This document shows positions 25,103 to 32,322 of a stretch of 45,623 nucleotides of DNA, in pieces. The stretch is from Burkholderia sp. Ac-20379 (GTDB lineage: Bacteria > Pseudomonadota > Gammaproteobacteria > Burkholderiales > Burkholderiaceae). The translations under genes were made by a program, and so were the position numbers. Under the pieces are notes generated by a model. That model was given only the letters and a program-made list of their open reading frames with translations, ran no database searches and was not told where the DNA came from. The number at the start of each line of letters is the position of its first letter. The first letter of the stretch is position 1. The stretch is from contig NZ_JAAGPF010000020.1 of NCBI RefSeq assembly GCF_017104645.1, positions 1 to 45,623 of the forward strand, in the 5' to 3' direction.

Positions 25103-26506
25103 ATGAGCAGTGTGATTGAGCCGGCTGGCCGCACGGGTGCCCCGTCGTTCATGTCGAAGGAGGCGACCATCGCTCGCCCCGGGTTTTCGCGATGGATGGT
25201 GCCGCCCGCGGCGCTTGCAGTACACCTCTGTATCGGTCAGGCCTATGCCTTTTCCGTGTTCAACGGCCCGCTCACCAAGGTGATCGGCATCACGGCCTCG
25301 GCGCCGGGCGACTGGACGCTGACCACCCTCGGCTGGATCTTCTCGCTGGCGATCGTGTTCCTCGGCCTGTCGGCGGCGTTCGCCGGCAAGTGGCTCGAAC
25401 GCGTCGGCCCGCGCCGCACCATGCTGACGGCGGCCTGCTGCTTCGGCGGCGGCTTCATCGTCTCGGCGATCGGCGTGTGGACCCACCAGATCTGGATGCT
25501 GTACCTCGGCTACGGCGTGATCGGCGGGATCGGCCTGGGCCTCGGCTACGTGTCGCCGGTGTCGACGCTGATCCGCTGGTTCCCGGACCGCCGCGGCATG
25601 GCGACCGGCATGGCGATCATGGGCTTCGGCGGCGGCGCGATGATCGCCGCGCCGCTGTCGGTGGCGCTGATGAACCACTTCAAGAGCGCGACGAGCATCG
25701 GCGTGGCCGAAACGTTCGTGGTCCTCGGCATCGCGTATTTCATCTCGATGACGATCGGCGCGTTCGCGATCCGCATTCCGCCGGCAGGCTGGAAGCCGGC
25801 CGGCTGGGAGCCGCCCGCGCAGTCGACCAACAAGATGATCACGACGCGCCACGTCCACATCGACCAGGCCCTCAAGACGCCGCAGTTCTACCTGATCTGG
25901 CTGGTGCTGTTCCTGAACGTGACGGCCGGCATCGGCATTCTCGGCCAGGCCTCGGTGATGATCCAGGAAAGCTTCAAGGACACGGTGACGGCCGCGGCTG
26001 CCGCCGGCTTCGTCGGCCTGCTGTCGCTGTTCAACATGGGCGGGCGGTTCGTGTGGGCGTCGGCGTCCGACTGGGTCGGCCGCAAGAACACCTACTTCAT
26101 CTTCTTCGCGCTCGGCGCGGTGCTGTACTACTGCGTGCCGGCCTTCGCGGCGAGCGGCAACATCGCGCTGTTCGTGCTGGCGTACGGCGTGATCCTGTCG
26201 ATGTATGGCGGCGGCTTCTCGACCGTGCCGGCCTATCTGGCCGACATGTTTGGCACGGCGTTCGTGGGCGGCATCCACGGCCGCCTGCTGACGGCCTGGG
26301 CCGCGGCCGGCGTGGCTGGCCCGGTGCTGGTGAACTACATCCGCGCGTATCAAGTGGGCCACGGCGTCGCCAAGGCCGATGCGTACACGATGACGGTGCA
26401 CCTGATGGCGATCCTGCTGATCGTCGGCTTCTTCTGCAACCTGCTCGTGCGCCGCGTCGCCGATCATCACTACATGACCGACGCGCAGCTCGCGGCCGGC
26501 AAATAA
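25103..26506 (+). CDS. OFA-family MFS antiporter (oxalate/formate antiporter-like)
   Basis: Inner-membrane transporter of 467 residues with 12 predicted helices. The N-terminal part has VHLCIGQAYAFSVFNGPLT, the OFA helix 1 signature. Others are GKWLERVGPRRTML (loop 2-3), YLGYGVIGGIGLGLGYVSPV, RWFPDRRGMATGMAIMGFGG and YGGGFSTVPAYLADMFG. The family includes OxlT; many members move other monocarboxylates or are unassigned. ATG at 25103 follows CGGAGA. A 46-codon gene for a one-helix protein follows after 13 bases, a pairing that is conserved for this subgroup as I know it. Confidence 0.93.
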   Translation: MSSVIEPAGRTGAPSFMSKEATIARPGFSRWMVPPAALAVHLCIGQAYAFSVFNGPLTKVIGITASAPGDWTLTTLGWIFSLAIVFLGLSAAFAGKWLERVGPRRTMLTAACCFGGGFIVSAIGVWTHQIWMLYLGYGVIGGIGLGLGYVSPVSTLIRWFPDRRGMATGMAIMGFGGGAMIAAPLSVALMNHFKSATSIGVAETFVVLGIAYFISMTIGAFAIRIPPAGWKPAGWEPPAQSTNKMITTRHVHIDQALKTPQFYLIWLVLFLNVTAGIGILGQASVMIQESFKDTVTAAAAAGFVGLLSLFNMGGRFVWASASDWVGRKNTYFIFFALGAVLYYCVPAFAASGNIALFVLAYGVILSMYGGGFSTVPAYLADMFGTAFVGGIHGRLLTAWAAAGVAGPVLVNYIRAYQVGHGVAKADAYTMTVHLMAILLIVGFFCNLLVRRVADHHYMTDAQLAAGK

Positions 26507-26519
26507 GCGGAGGCTCACG

Positions 26520-26660
26520 ATGACCGATCTCTCGACCCGCAACGACACCGCGCATCCCACCAACAAGGGGCTGCTGGTGGTGTTCTGGCTGTACGTGCTG
26601 GTGCCGCTCGTGTGGGGCGTCGTCAACACGCTGACGCAGGCGATGAAGCTGTTCCACTGA
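26520..26660 (+). CDS. MFS transporter small subunit (one-helix microprotein)
   Basis: A 46-residue ORF just downstream of the OFA antiporter. GCGGAGG at 26507-26513 gives a good Shine-Dalgarno. The sequence starts MTDLSTRNDTAHPTNKG, then has a single hydrophobic helix LLVVFWLYVLVPLVWGVVNT and a short tail TQAMKLFH. Such short proteins are found behind OFA-type MFS genes and are annotated as small subunits; direct functional evidence is scant. It probably sits in the inner membrane with the antiporter. Confidence 0.8.
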   Translation: MTDLSTRNDTAHPTNKGLLVVFWLYVLVPLVWGVVNTLTQAMKLFH

Positions 26661-26809
26661 CCTGCATGAAGGGCAACGACGGCCGCCGCATCAGGGTTTT
26701 CGACAGTCAACGCGGCGTGCCGCGCGCACGTTGAACAGACAGCGACGGCGCGGTTTCACACCGACGATCCGGGCCGTTCGTTTCCATTCATCCACGCAGG
26801 GGTAGAACC

Positions 26810-27025
26810 ATGAAGAAGCTTCTCGTTTCGCTGGCCGCCGCAACGCTCGCCTTCGGTTCGGCATCGGTGTTCGCGCAGGACGCATCGGCCCCGGCGGCCG
26901 CACCGGCCAAGCACGACAAGAGCAAGCCGAAGCACACGCTGAAGAAGCACGGCAGCACGAAGGGCAAGGCGAAGGCCGCCGCCGCTTCGAGCGCCGGCAC
27001 CAACGACAAGGGCGCGCAGCAGTAA
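26810..27025 (+). CDS. Small secreted basic protein, hypothetical
   Basis: The protein has 71 residues. A clean signal peptide (MKKLLVSLAAATLAFGSASVFA) precedes a mature part of about 49 residues made almost only of Ala, Lys, Ser, Gly, Pro and His (for example KHDKSKPKHTLKKHGSTKGK). It is low-complexity, strongly basic and likely disordered in the periplasm. Similar Lys/Ala-rich small exported proteins occur repeatedly in Burkholderia genomes with no known role. Its own terminator follows. Confidence 0.8.
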   Translation: MKKLLVSLAAATLAFGSASVFAQDASAPAAAPAKHDKSKPKHTLKKHGSTKGKAKAAAASSAGTNDKGAQQ

Positions 27026-27063
27026 GCGTCCGCGCCGCGCGCCGCGCGGCAGCCGTTTCCCAG

Positions 27064-27101
27064 CAGTCCCGGCCGTTCGCGCGGCCGGGACTGTTTCATT
27101 T
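27064..27101 (+). terminator. Terminator after the small basic protein gene
   Basis: CAGTCCCGGCC (27064-27074) pairs with GGCCGGGACTG (27083-27093), then TTTCATTT. Confidence 0.85.
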
Positions 27102-27166
27102 CCGGGCCCGGCAAGGATCGCGCGGCTGTGCTCTACTTCGTCGCTCCAGCCACCAAGGAGCGAAGC

Positions 27167-28036
27167 ATGGATATCGGATTTATCGGTCTCGGCGAGATGG
27201 GCGGCGCGATCGCGCTGAACCTGTTGAAGGCGGGGCATCGCGTGCGCGTCTGGAACCGCTCGCCGGAGAAGGTCGCGCCGCTGGCCGAGGCGGGCGCGGA
27301 ACACGCCGGCTCGATCGCCGAGGCGTTCCAGGGCGACGCCGTGTTCTCGATGCTGGCCGACGACGCGGCCGTGCGCGGCGTGTTCGACGCGAGCCTGCTC
27401 GAACACGCGCCGCGCGGCCTGGTGCACGTCAACATGGCGACCATCTCGGTGGCGTTGGCCGAAACGCTCGCGCATGCGCACGCCGAGCGCGGCCTGCACT
27501 ACGTGGCCGCGCCGGTGCTTGGGCGCCCGAACGTCGCCGCGCTCGGGCAACTGACGATCGTGGCCGCCGGCCCGGCCGAGGCGATCGACCGCGTGCAGCC
27601 GGCGTTCGACGTGATCGGCAAGAAGACCTGGCGGCTCGGTTCGCTGCCGCAGCACGCCAACGCCGTGAAGCTGGCCGCCAATTTCGCGCTGGCCTCGGCG
27701 ATCGAGACGATGGGCGAGGCGGCGGCGCTGCTGACCGGGCACGGCGTGTCGGTCAGCGACTACATCGACGTGATCTCGAACAGCATCCTGCCGGGGCCTG
27801 TTTACCAGGGCTATGGCGCGATGATCGCCGAGCGCCGCTACGAGCCCGCGCTGTTCAAGGCGCGGCTCGGCCTGAAGGACGTGAAGCTCGTGATCGAGGC
27901 GGCCGACGCCGTGTCGGTGCCGATGCCGGTGGCCAGCGTGTTGCGCGACAACCTGCTCGACGTGGTGGCGCACGGCGACGGCGAGCGCGATTTCGCGGTG
28001 CTCGGCGAAGTCGCGGCGCGCCGCGCGGGCCGCTGA
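27167..28036 (+). CDS. NAD(P)-dependent beta-hydroxyacid dehydrogenase (HIBADH family)
   Basis: The protein has 289 residues. The N-terminal Rossmann motif is MDIGFIGLGEMGGAIALNLL, with the phosphate-region residues VWNRSPEK after beta-2 suggesting NADPH use. The substrate-binding block is the weak VAAPVLGRPNVAALGQLTIV; the catalytic Lys is in ANAVKLAANF (about residue 167). The group includes 3-hydroxyisobutyrate dehydrogenase, tartronate semialdehyde reductase and imine reductase-like enzymes; which one is not decided. ATG at 27167 follows AAGGAG with good spacing. Confidence 0.92.
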   Translation: MDIGFIGLGEMGGAIALNLLKAGHRVRVWNRSPEKVAPLAEAGAEHAGSIAEAFQGDAVFSMLADDAAVRGVFDASLLEHAPRGLVHVNMATISVALAETLAHAHAERGLHYVAAPVLGRPNVAALGQLTIVAAGPAEAIDRVQPAFDVIGKKTWRLGSLPQHANAVKLAANFALASAIETMGEAAALLTGHGVSVSDYIDVISNSILPGPVYQGYGAMIAERRYEPALFKARLGLKDVKLVIEAADAVSVPMPVASVLRDNLLDVVAHGDGERDFAVLGEVAARRAGR

Positions 28037-28125
28037 ACGCCGCGCCGCGGGGCGGTTCGCCGGGCGCTCAAACCCCGGCATAATGTCCGCCGGTTTTCCT
28101 TCAGGCATTTCGGATCGAGGCAGCG

Positions 28126-28770
28126 ATGAATTGGCATACGTGGGAGTTGTTTCTGGGAACGATGTTCGTGGTGTCGGCGATTCCCGGCCCGAACATGATG
28201 CTGGTGATGTCGCACGGCGCGCGCTACGGCATGCGCCGCACGGCGGCCACGATGGCCGGCGCGCTGCTCGCGCTGGTGCTGATGTTCCTCGTCTCGGCGG
28301 CCGGGCTCGGCGTGTTCCTGACGGCGTGGCCGCGCATGTTCGACGCGCTGCGCCTGATCGGCGCGGCCTATCTGATCTGGCTCGGCATCAAGGCCTGGCG
28401 CGCGCGCGTGGAAGACGCCGCGAACGATCCGGCGGCCGAAGCGCCGGCGCTGAAGATCGGCGCGCTGGCCACGCCGGGCGCGCTGTTCCGCAACGGCTTC
28501 CTGGTGTCGGGCAGCAACCCGAAGGCGCTGCTGTTCGCGGCGGCGCTCACGCCGCAGTTCATCGACCCGGCTGCGCCGAAGCTGCCGCAGTTCGCGGTGC
28601 TGGTGGCGACGCTGGCGGTATGCGAGGTGGGCTGGTACGTGGTGTATTGCGCGTTCGGCACGCGGATCGGCGCGTCGCTGCGCAGCGCGCGCGTGGTGCG
28701 GATCTTCAACCGGCTGACGGGCGGCGTGTTCGTCGGCTTCGGCGCGGCGATGGCGCTGGTGAGGCACTGA
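28126..28770 (+). CDS. LysE/RhtB family amino-acid exporter
   Basis: Inner-membrane exporter of 214 residues with six predicted helices. The family signature is at the N-terminus: FVVSAIPGPNMMLVMSHGAR, plus RLIGAAYLIWLGIKAWRAR and FRNGFLVSGSNPKALLFAAA in the middle and GGVFVGFGAAMALVRH at the end. It exports amino acids or related metabolites; no adjacent gene fixes the substrate. A strong terminator lies about 90 bases past the stop. Confidence 0.95.
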   Translation: MNWHTWELFLGTMFVVSAIPGPNMMLVMSHGARYGMRRTAATMAGALLALVLMFLVSAAGLGVFLTAWPRMFDALRLIGAAYLIWLGIKAWRARVEDAANDPAAEAPALKIGALATPGALFRNGFLVSGSNPKALLFAAALTPQFIDPAAPKLPQFAVLVATLAVCEVGWYVVYCAFGTRIGASLRSARVVRIFNRLTGGVFVGFGAAMALVRH

Positions 28771-28855
28771 CGCCGCCGGTGCGGCACGCGACAGTCTGCC
28801 GCACTGCGCTGGGAATCCGGTTGCGGCCGTGGCCCCGGCTCACCGTCGAAACACC

Positions 28856-28888
28856 ACCCCGGCTCGCGTCGCGCGCCGGGGTTTTTTC
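28856..28888 (+). terminator. Terminator of the LysE-type exporter gene
   Basis: CCCCGGC (28857-28863) pairs with GCCGGGG (28875-28881) around an 11-base loop, then TTTTTT. Confidence 0.88.
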
Positions 28889-29030
28889 TTGAATGCCTCA
28901 CCAGGCGAGCATTCTGGGGCAGCGGGGCGTATCGCGGGCCGCGGCGAACCGCACCGTGCGCCCGCCGTCGCGCATGTCGCGACTCCGCAACAACCCGCAA
29001 GGGAAAGTCCTTATTTGCCGCAAGGAAATG

Positions 29031-29059
29031 TTGCGATGCGACATCCGCTCGGGTATAGT
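29031..29059 (+). promoter_or_regulatory. Sigma-70 promoter of a putative small RNA
   Basis: TTGCGA (29031-29036), 17-base spacer, TATAGT (29054-29059). Optimal spacing; predicted start at 29064-29067. Confidence 0.6.
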
Positions 29060-29063
29060 TGGA

Positions 29064-29126
29064 ACTGTCTCCTCCATGTCTCCTCTGATATGGATTCAGC
29101 CCGCCTCTTAAGGCGGGCTTTTTTTC
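29064..29126 (+). ncRNA. Putative trans-acting small RNA with repeated anti-Shine-Dalgarno motif
   Basis: Between a good promoter and a strong terminator lies a roughly 60-nt unit with no ORF. It carries GTCTCCTC twice (29067-29074, 29078-29085). The second copy sits in the 12-nt loop of a hairpin, TCCAT (29073-29077) with ATGGA (29090-29094), and the first is single-stranded just before it. C/U-rich CUCCU loops are the usual seed of Hfq-type or anti-SD small RNAs. The 3' end is the terminator stem AGCCCGCC/GGCGGGCT. The LysE gene upstream has its own terminator, so this is an independent unit. No family is recognised. Confidence 0.5.
29098..29126 (+). terminator. Rho-independent terminator of the putative small RNA
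   Basis: AGCCCGCC (29098-29105), loop of six, GGCGGGCT (29112-29119), then a T-run to 29125. There is no T-tract on the other strand, so it does not serve the minus-strand gene at 29205. Confidence 0.92.
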
Positions 29127-29204
29127 GTCCATACGATTCGCCATGGCGGCCCGCGGCCTCCAGCGCATTGCCCCTTGCGGGTTTCCCTTCCCGCCAGCCC
29201 GCGA

Positions 29205-30041
29205 TCAGAACTTATACGACACGGCCAGGTAGCTGATGATCGGATCGGCCTTCAGGTCGCCTTTCGATTCCGCCAGCGTGGTGCCGTCCGCGGCCTTGAT
29301 CGTGACCGTCGACGTCGTCTTCAGCGGGATATAGGTGACCGACGCGATGAGCCCCCAGTGCTCGTTGATCGCATAGGTCACGCCCGCGTTGAACACCGGC
29401 TGCCACGACGACGACGCCTTCGCCGACACCTGCGTCGTGCCCGGCTTGCCGGCGCCCGCCGCGAGAATCGAGCCGAGGTTGTCCTGCGTCTGCTTGATGA
29501 AGTTGTTGTTCAACTGCAGATCGCTGAACCAGTTGTACGACACGCCCACGCCGAGGAACGGCCTGATCTTCGCATTCGCGTTCGCGAAGTAGTACTGGAA
29601 GATCACGGCCGGGCTCCACTGCCGCACGCTCTTGACGATCGGGTTCACCGCGCCGAGCCCGATGTTCTGCGTGCCGAGCGCACCGGCCGGGCCGGGCGGC
29701 GTGATGGTGCCGTTGCCGCGCACCTTGAACACGGGCGGCACGCCGGCCACCGACGTCACCGCGATGTGATCGGTCAGGAAGTGGCTGATCGTCAGGCCGA
29801 GCGTGTCCGCGGTGCTGGTGCGCAGCCCGGTGCCCGGCGAATCGAACTGCGACGGCAGCCGCAGCGGCGTGTTGATCGGCGTCGGCGCGACGCTGGTGTT
29901 CAGCGACGTGCTGCTCTGGATCGGCTGGACGTGAAACCAGCCCAGCCCGATCACGTTGCTGCCGGCGCTCTGCGCGTGGGCCGCGCACGGCCCCAGCGCG
30001 GCGGCGCTCGCGGCCGCCGCGCAAAGGAAGGTCTTTTTCAC
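29205..30041 (-). CDS. OmpW family outer-membrane beta-barrel protein
   Basis: The protein has 278 residues from the GTG at 30041. Signal peptide about 1-23, ending AAHAQ. The mature part begins GSNVIGLGWFHVQP, matching the OmpW start, and has alternating hydrophobic strands, the block FGVGVSYNW-like (FLGVGVSYNWFSD), and ends in the aromatic C-terminal signature LAVSYKF for BAM insertion. OmpW barrels have eight strands and a hydrophobic pore. It follows the DUF2957-like lipoprotein gene by only 15 bases, so the two form an operon. Confidence 0.93.
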   Translation of the reverse strand: MKKTFLCAAAASAAALGPCAAHAQSAGSNVIGLGWFHVQPIQSSTSLNTSVAPTPINTPLRLPSQFDSPGTGLRTSTADTLGLTISHFLTDHIAVTSVAGVPPVFKVRGNGTITPPGPAGALGTQNIGLGAVNPIVKSVRQWSPAVIFQYYFANANAKIRPFLGVGVSYNWFSDLQLNNNFIKQTQDNLGSILAAGAGKPGTTQVSAKASSSWQPVFNAGVTYAINEHWGLIASVTYIPLKTTSTVTIKAADGTTLAESKGDLKADPIISYLAVSYKF

Positions 30042-30056
30042 GGCTGAGTCCCCCGG

Positions 30057-31313
30057 TTATTGGACGAATGCGCCGATCGTGAAATACGGCGACGTCGGAT
30101 TGTTGTTGTCGAGGAAGCCGAACACGCCGCCCGTGAAGATCAGCTTGCCGGTGGCCGTGGTGCTGGTGGCGCCCGTGTGCACCGAGGTGACCGTGCCCGG
30201 CACGGTCTGGCCGTAGTTCAGATCCAGCGCGGTCGCGAGCGAGGCCTGCGAGGCGTTGAACGGGTCGAGCAGCGTGGCCTGGGCGTTGATCAGCGCGGTG
30301 GTGCGGTAGTTGAACTGGCTGTCCACGCCGATGTATTCGCCGTTCTGCGAGCCGAGCACGATGTTCGACTGCGGCGACATGATCGAGATGCCCGATTCGT
30401 CGTCGGCGGTCAGGCCCGGGATGCCGTTCGCATCGGGCACCGGGTTCGGGTTCGCCACGCCGGTGCGGATCATGATCGGCACGAGCTGGTTGCGCAGCTT
30501 GCCGACGATGATGTAGCCCTTCGCCTGCGGGCCGGTCGCGGCCAGCGTCGGCTTCACCTGCCCCTGGTAGTTGTTGGTCACGAACGCGCCCGAACCGTCC
30601 GGCGCGGCCGTCAGGTTGCCGCCCGGCTGGCGGCACGTGCCGGCGTACTGGCCGGTGGTGTCGCAGCGGGTCCAGGTGCCGTCGGCGTTGATCGTCACCT
30701 TCGCGTCGATGGTGGTCGGCGAGAAGTTCTGCGACGGCACCTGCCCGTAGCCGAGCTGGCTGTAGGTGCCGGCCAGGTTCGCGAGATTGGTTTCGAGCGT
30801 CGAGAAGCCGATGAACGGGTAGTACGGGAACGTCGTGTCCGGCACCGCGCCCACGCCGATCACGCCGGCGTACGAGATGCGCGCGCCCGGAATCGTGCCG
30901 CCCGCCACGCCGAAGCCCACGAACACGCGGGCCGGACGCGTCGGATCGAGCGTCGCGCCGTTCAGCTGGAACGCGCAGTTGTTGAGCTTCTGGGTGGGCA
31001 GGCCGGTTTCCTGGGTCAGCGTGCCGGTGGCGGTGGTGCCCGCGCGGGTCGGCGTGACGGTGCCGGTGGTCACCGGGATCGGCGATTCGACATAGGTGAT
31101 CTGCCAGGTCTTCTTGGTCGTATCGAGTTGCAGCTTGACGAGTTCGCCGTCGCCGCCGCCGCCCGTGTAGACGGTGCTGTAGTCGAGCGTCGACGGGCAC
31201 AGGCCCGGCTCGGTCGCGGCGAGCGCCGCGGGCGGCTGTTCGTCCCCGCCCCCGCAGGCAGACAGCAGCAAAGGCACGGCAAAGGCCGCGGCCAGTACGA
31301 TATTCCGCTTCAT
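30057..31313 (-). CDS. DUF2957-like lipoprotein
   Basis: Lipoprotein of 418 residues. The signal peptide has lipobox LLSACGGG (Cys near residue 20), then a large secreted domain rich in Thr, Gly and Asn with repeated beta-type segments (YTGGGGDGELVKLQLDTT, VFVGFGVAGGTIPGARISYA, GFLDNNNPTSPYFTIGAFVQ). I recognise it as a Burkholderia-restricted DUF2957-type protein of unknown function. GGAGGAG precedes the ATG at 31313. Co-transcription with the OmpW gene suggests a shared envelope role. Confidence 0.82.
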   Translation of the reverse strand: MKRNIVLAAAFAVPLLLSACGGGDEQPPAALAATEPGLCPSTLDYSTVYTGGGGDGELVKLQLDTTKKTWQITYVESPIPVTTGTVTPTRAGTTATGTLTQETGLPTQKLNNCAFQLNGATLDPTRPARVFVGFGVAGGTIPGARISYAGVIGVGAVPDTTFPYYPFIGFSTLETNLANLAGTYSQLGYGQVPSQNFSPTTIDAKVTINADGTWTRCDTTGQYAGTCRQPGGNLTAAPDGSGAFVTNNYQGQVKPTLAATGPQAKGYIIVGKLRNQLVPIMIRTGVANPNPVPDANGIPGLTADDESGISIMSPQSNIVLGSQNGEYIGVDSQFNYRTTALINAQATLLDPFNASQASLATALDLNYGQTVPGTVTSVHTGATSTTATGKLIFTGGVFGFLDNNNPTSPYFTIGAFVQ

Positions 31314-31380
31314 GTTGCTCCTCCAGGATTGTCTTGTTTGATGGCGGCCGGCTCCCTGTCTGCCGCTTCTTTGCTTGCCC

Positions 31381-31836
31381 CTACCCGTGCGTGCCGCCCG
31401 CTGGCCGTTCGTCGGCTGCTGGCGTCACGCCCCCGTTGATCCTGTGTGTCGCAGCCGGCTCGCGGGCCGTGCATGCGTGGCGAACCGCCGCCATGAGATC
31501 GGCGGTCGGCATGCCGGCTCGGGCCGGCGTTATCGGTGCGTCGAGACGACGGGGCGCGGATGGCGCGCGAAGGTGCGTCGTCGGGAAGCGGAGGAAGCGA
31601 TGCAGGGCGGCGCGGCCGGCTGGCCGGCGCCCAACGCGGAGCGGCGCAAGGGCCGTGCGGCAGCATGCGCCCTGGCGCGGCGCGAGGCAGGCTCGCGCAC
31701 GTGACGCCGCGTCGCCCGCGATCGGGCGCCACGCGCCGGCCGGGGCCGACGATCGGTCGATCGTCGCGCCCATGGCGGCCGCCAGAGGGGCCGGCTCGAT
31801 GGCCATGGCCGTCCCCTTCCACAAGGCGTATGACAT
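31381..31836 (-). CDS. Unrecognised ORF, possible hypothetical protein or gene remnant
   Basis: A 151-residue frame starting MSYALWKGTAMAIEPAPLAA. A GGAGA lies 8 bases before the ATG, and a TTGACA-N17-GAAATT promoter-like pair is about 30 bases further up. The body is Ala/Arg/Pro-rich with no motif I recognise, and other frames are open over the same bases, so it may not be translated. If real, its transcript would run into the DUF2957-OmpW operon, with which it is co-oriented. Confidence 0.3.
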   Translation of the reverse strand: MSYALWKGTAMAIEPAPLAAAMGATIDRSSAPAGAWRPIAGDAASRARACLAPRQGACCRTALAPLRVGRRPAGRAALHRFLRFPTTHLRAPSAPRRLDAPITPARAGMPTADLMAAVRHACTAREPAATHRINGGVTPAADERPAGGTHG

Positions 31837-31866
31837 GCCTGCGTCTCCGGTGTAATTGTGCGATGT

Positions 31867-31895
31867 AATTTCGCCGCGCCACCTTCAACTGTCAA
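31867..31895 (-). promoter_or_regulatory. Candidate minus-strand promoter upstream of the DUF2957 region
   Basis: On the minus strand, a perfect -35 TTGACA (31895-31890), 17-base spacer and a weak -10 GAAATT (31872-31867). The palindrome AATCGTCT/AGACGATT lies 8 bases upstream of the -35, a position suited to an activator or repressor. Confidence 0.4.
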
Positions 31896-32247
31896 TTGAT
31901 GGAATCGTCTAAAAAAGACGATTGAAACGGGACGCATGCCAAAATCGCCCGTCAAATCGGGCGTGTCGGGCGGAATTAAAACGTAAATGGTGTTTGAAAA
32001 CTCCCTCCAGAACGCCTGAAACGGCGCATCGGCGGATCGCCGCGGTGCGTGCTCAGGCTTGCTGCACAAGGCTCGCGTGTGCGAACTCGGGAGTATCCCT
32101 ATTCGGGATATTCATGATTGGGAAGCCGTGGAAAATCGGTCGGTTTTTCGGTATTTCGAAAGAATGTGAATTCTCGTGAATCGCAAAGCGGCCAGATTCG
32201 GGAACGCAAACTGCGATATCGGCCGCATGCGGGAAAATCGCGGACAA

Positions 32248-32276
32248 GAAAAAACCGGCCGCGCGGGCCGGTTTAT
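32248..32276 (-). terminator. Terminator of argC
   Basis: AACCGGCC and GGCCGGTT (32253-32260, 32266-32273) form the stem; on the minus strand a T6 tract follows. It is about 50 bases past the argC stop. Confidence 0.85.
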
Positions 32277-32322
32277 CGATACGCGGCGGAAAACCGCCGC
32301 ATTGCATCGGGATGCGTGTGGT

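Larger units (their letters stand above)
28771..29204. other. Intergenic region between the LysE and OmpW genes
   Basis: No protein gene is present in 434 bases. It contains the LysE terminator (28856-28888), then about 140 bases without clear signals, then the promoter, body and terminator of the putative small RNA (29031-29126). No terminator is seen for the convergent OmpW gene. Confidence 0.6.
31314..32322. other. One-kilobase region with little coding evidence
   Basis: The left half (to about 31840) is GC-rich and open in several frames, none with recognisable homology; one ORF is listed separately. The right half is AT-richer and holds symmetric elements: AATCGTCT-AAAAA-AGACGATT (31903-31923), CGCCCG/CGGGCG (31946-31963), and a direct repeat of TGTAATT (31851-31857, 31864-31870). 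TTGACA-N17-GAAATT is found on the minus strand (31895 to 31867). The argC terminator closes the right end. Confidence 0.5.

Noticed and set aside
30060-31439. A 459-codon plus-strand frame
   Set aside because: It is antisense to the DUF2957-like lipoprotein gene, which has a signal peptide, lipobox and ribosome binding site.
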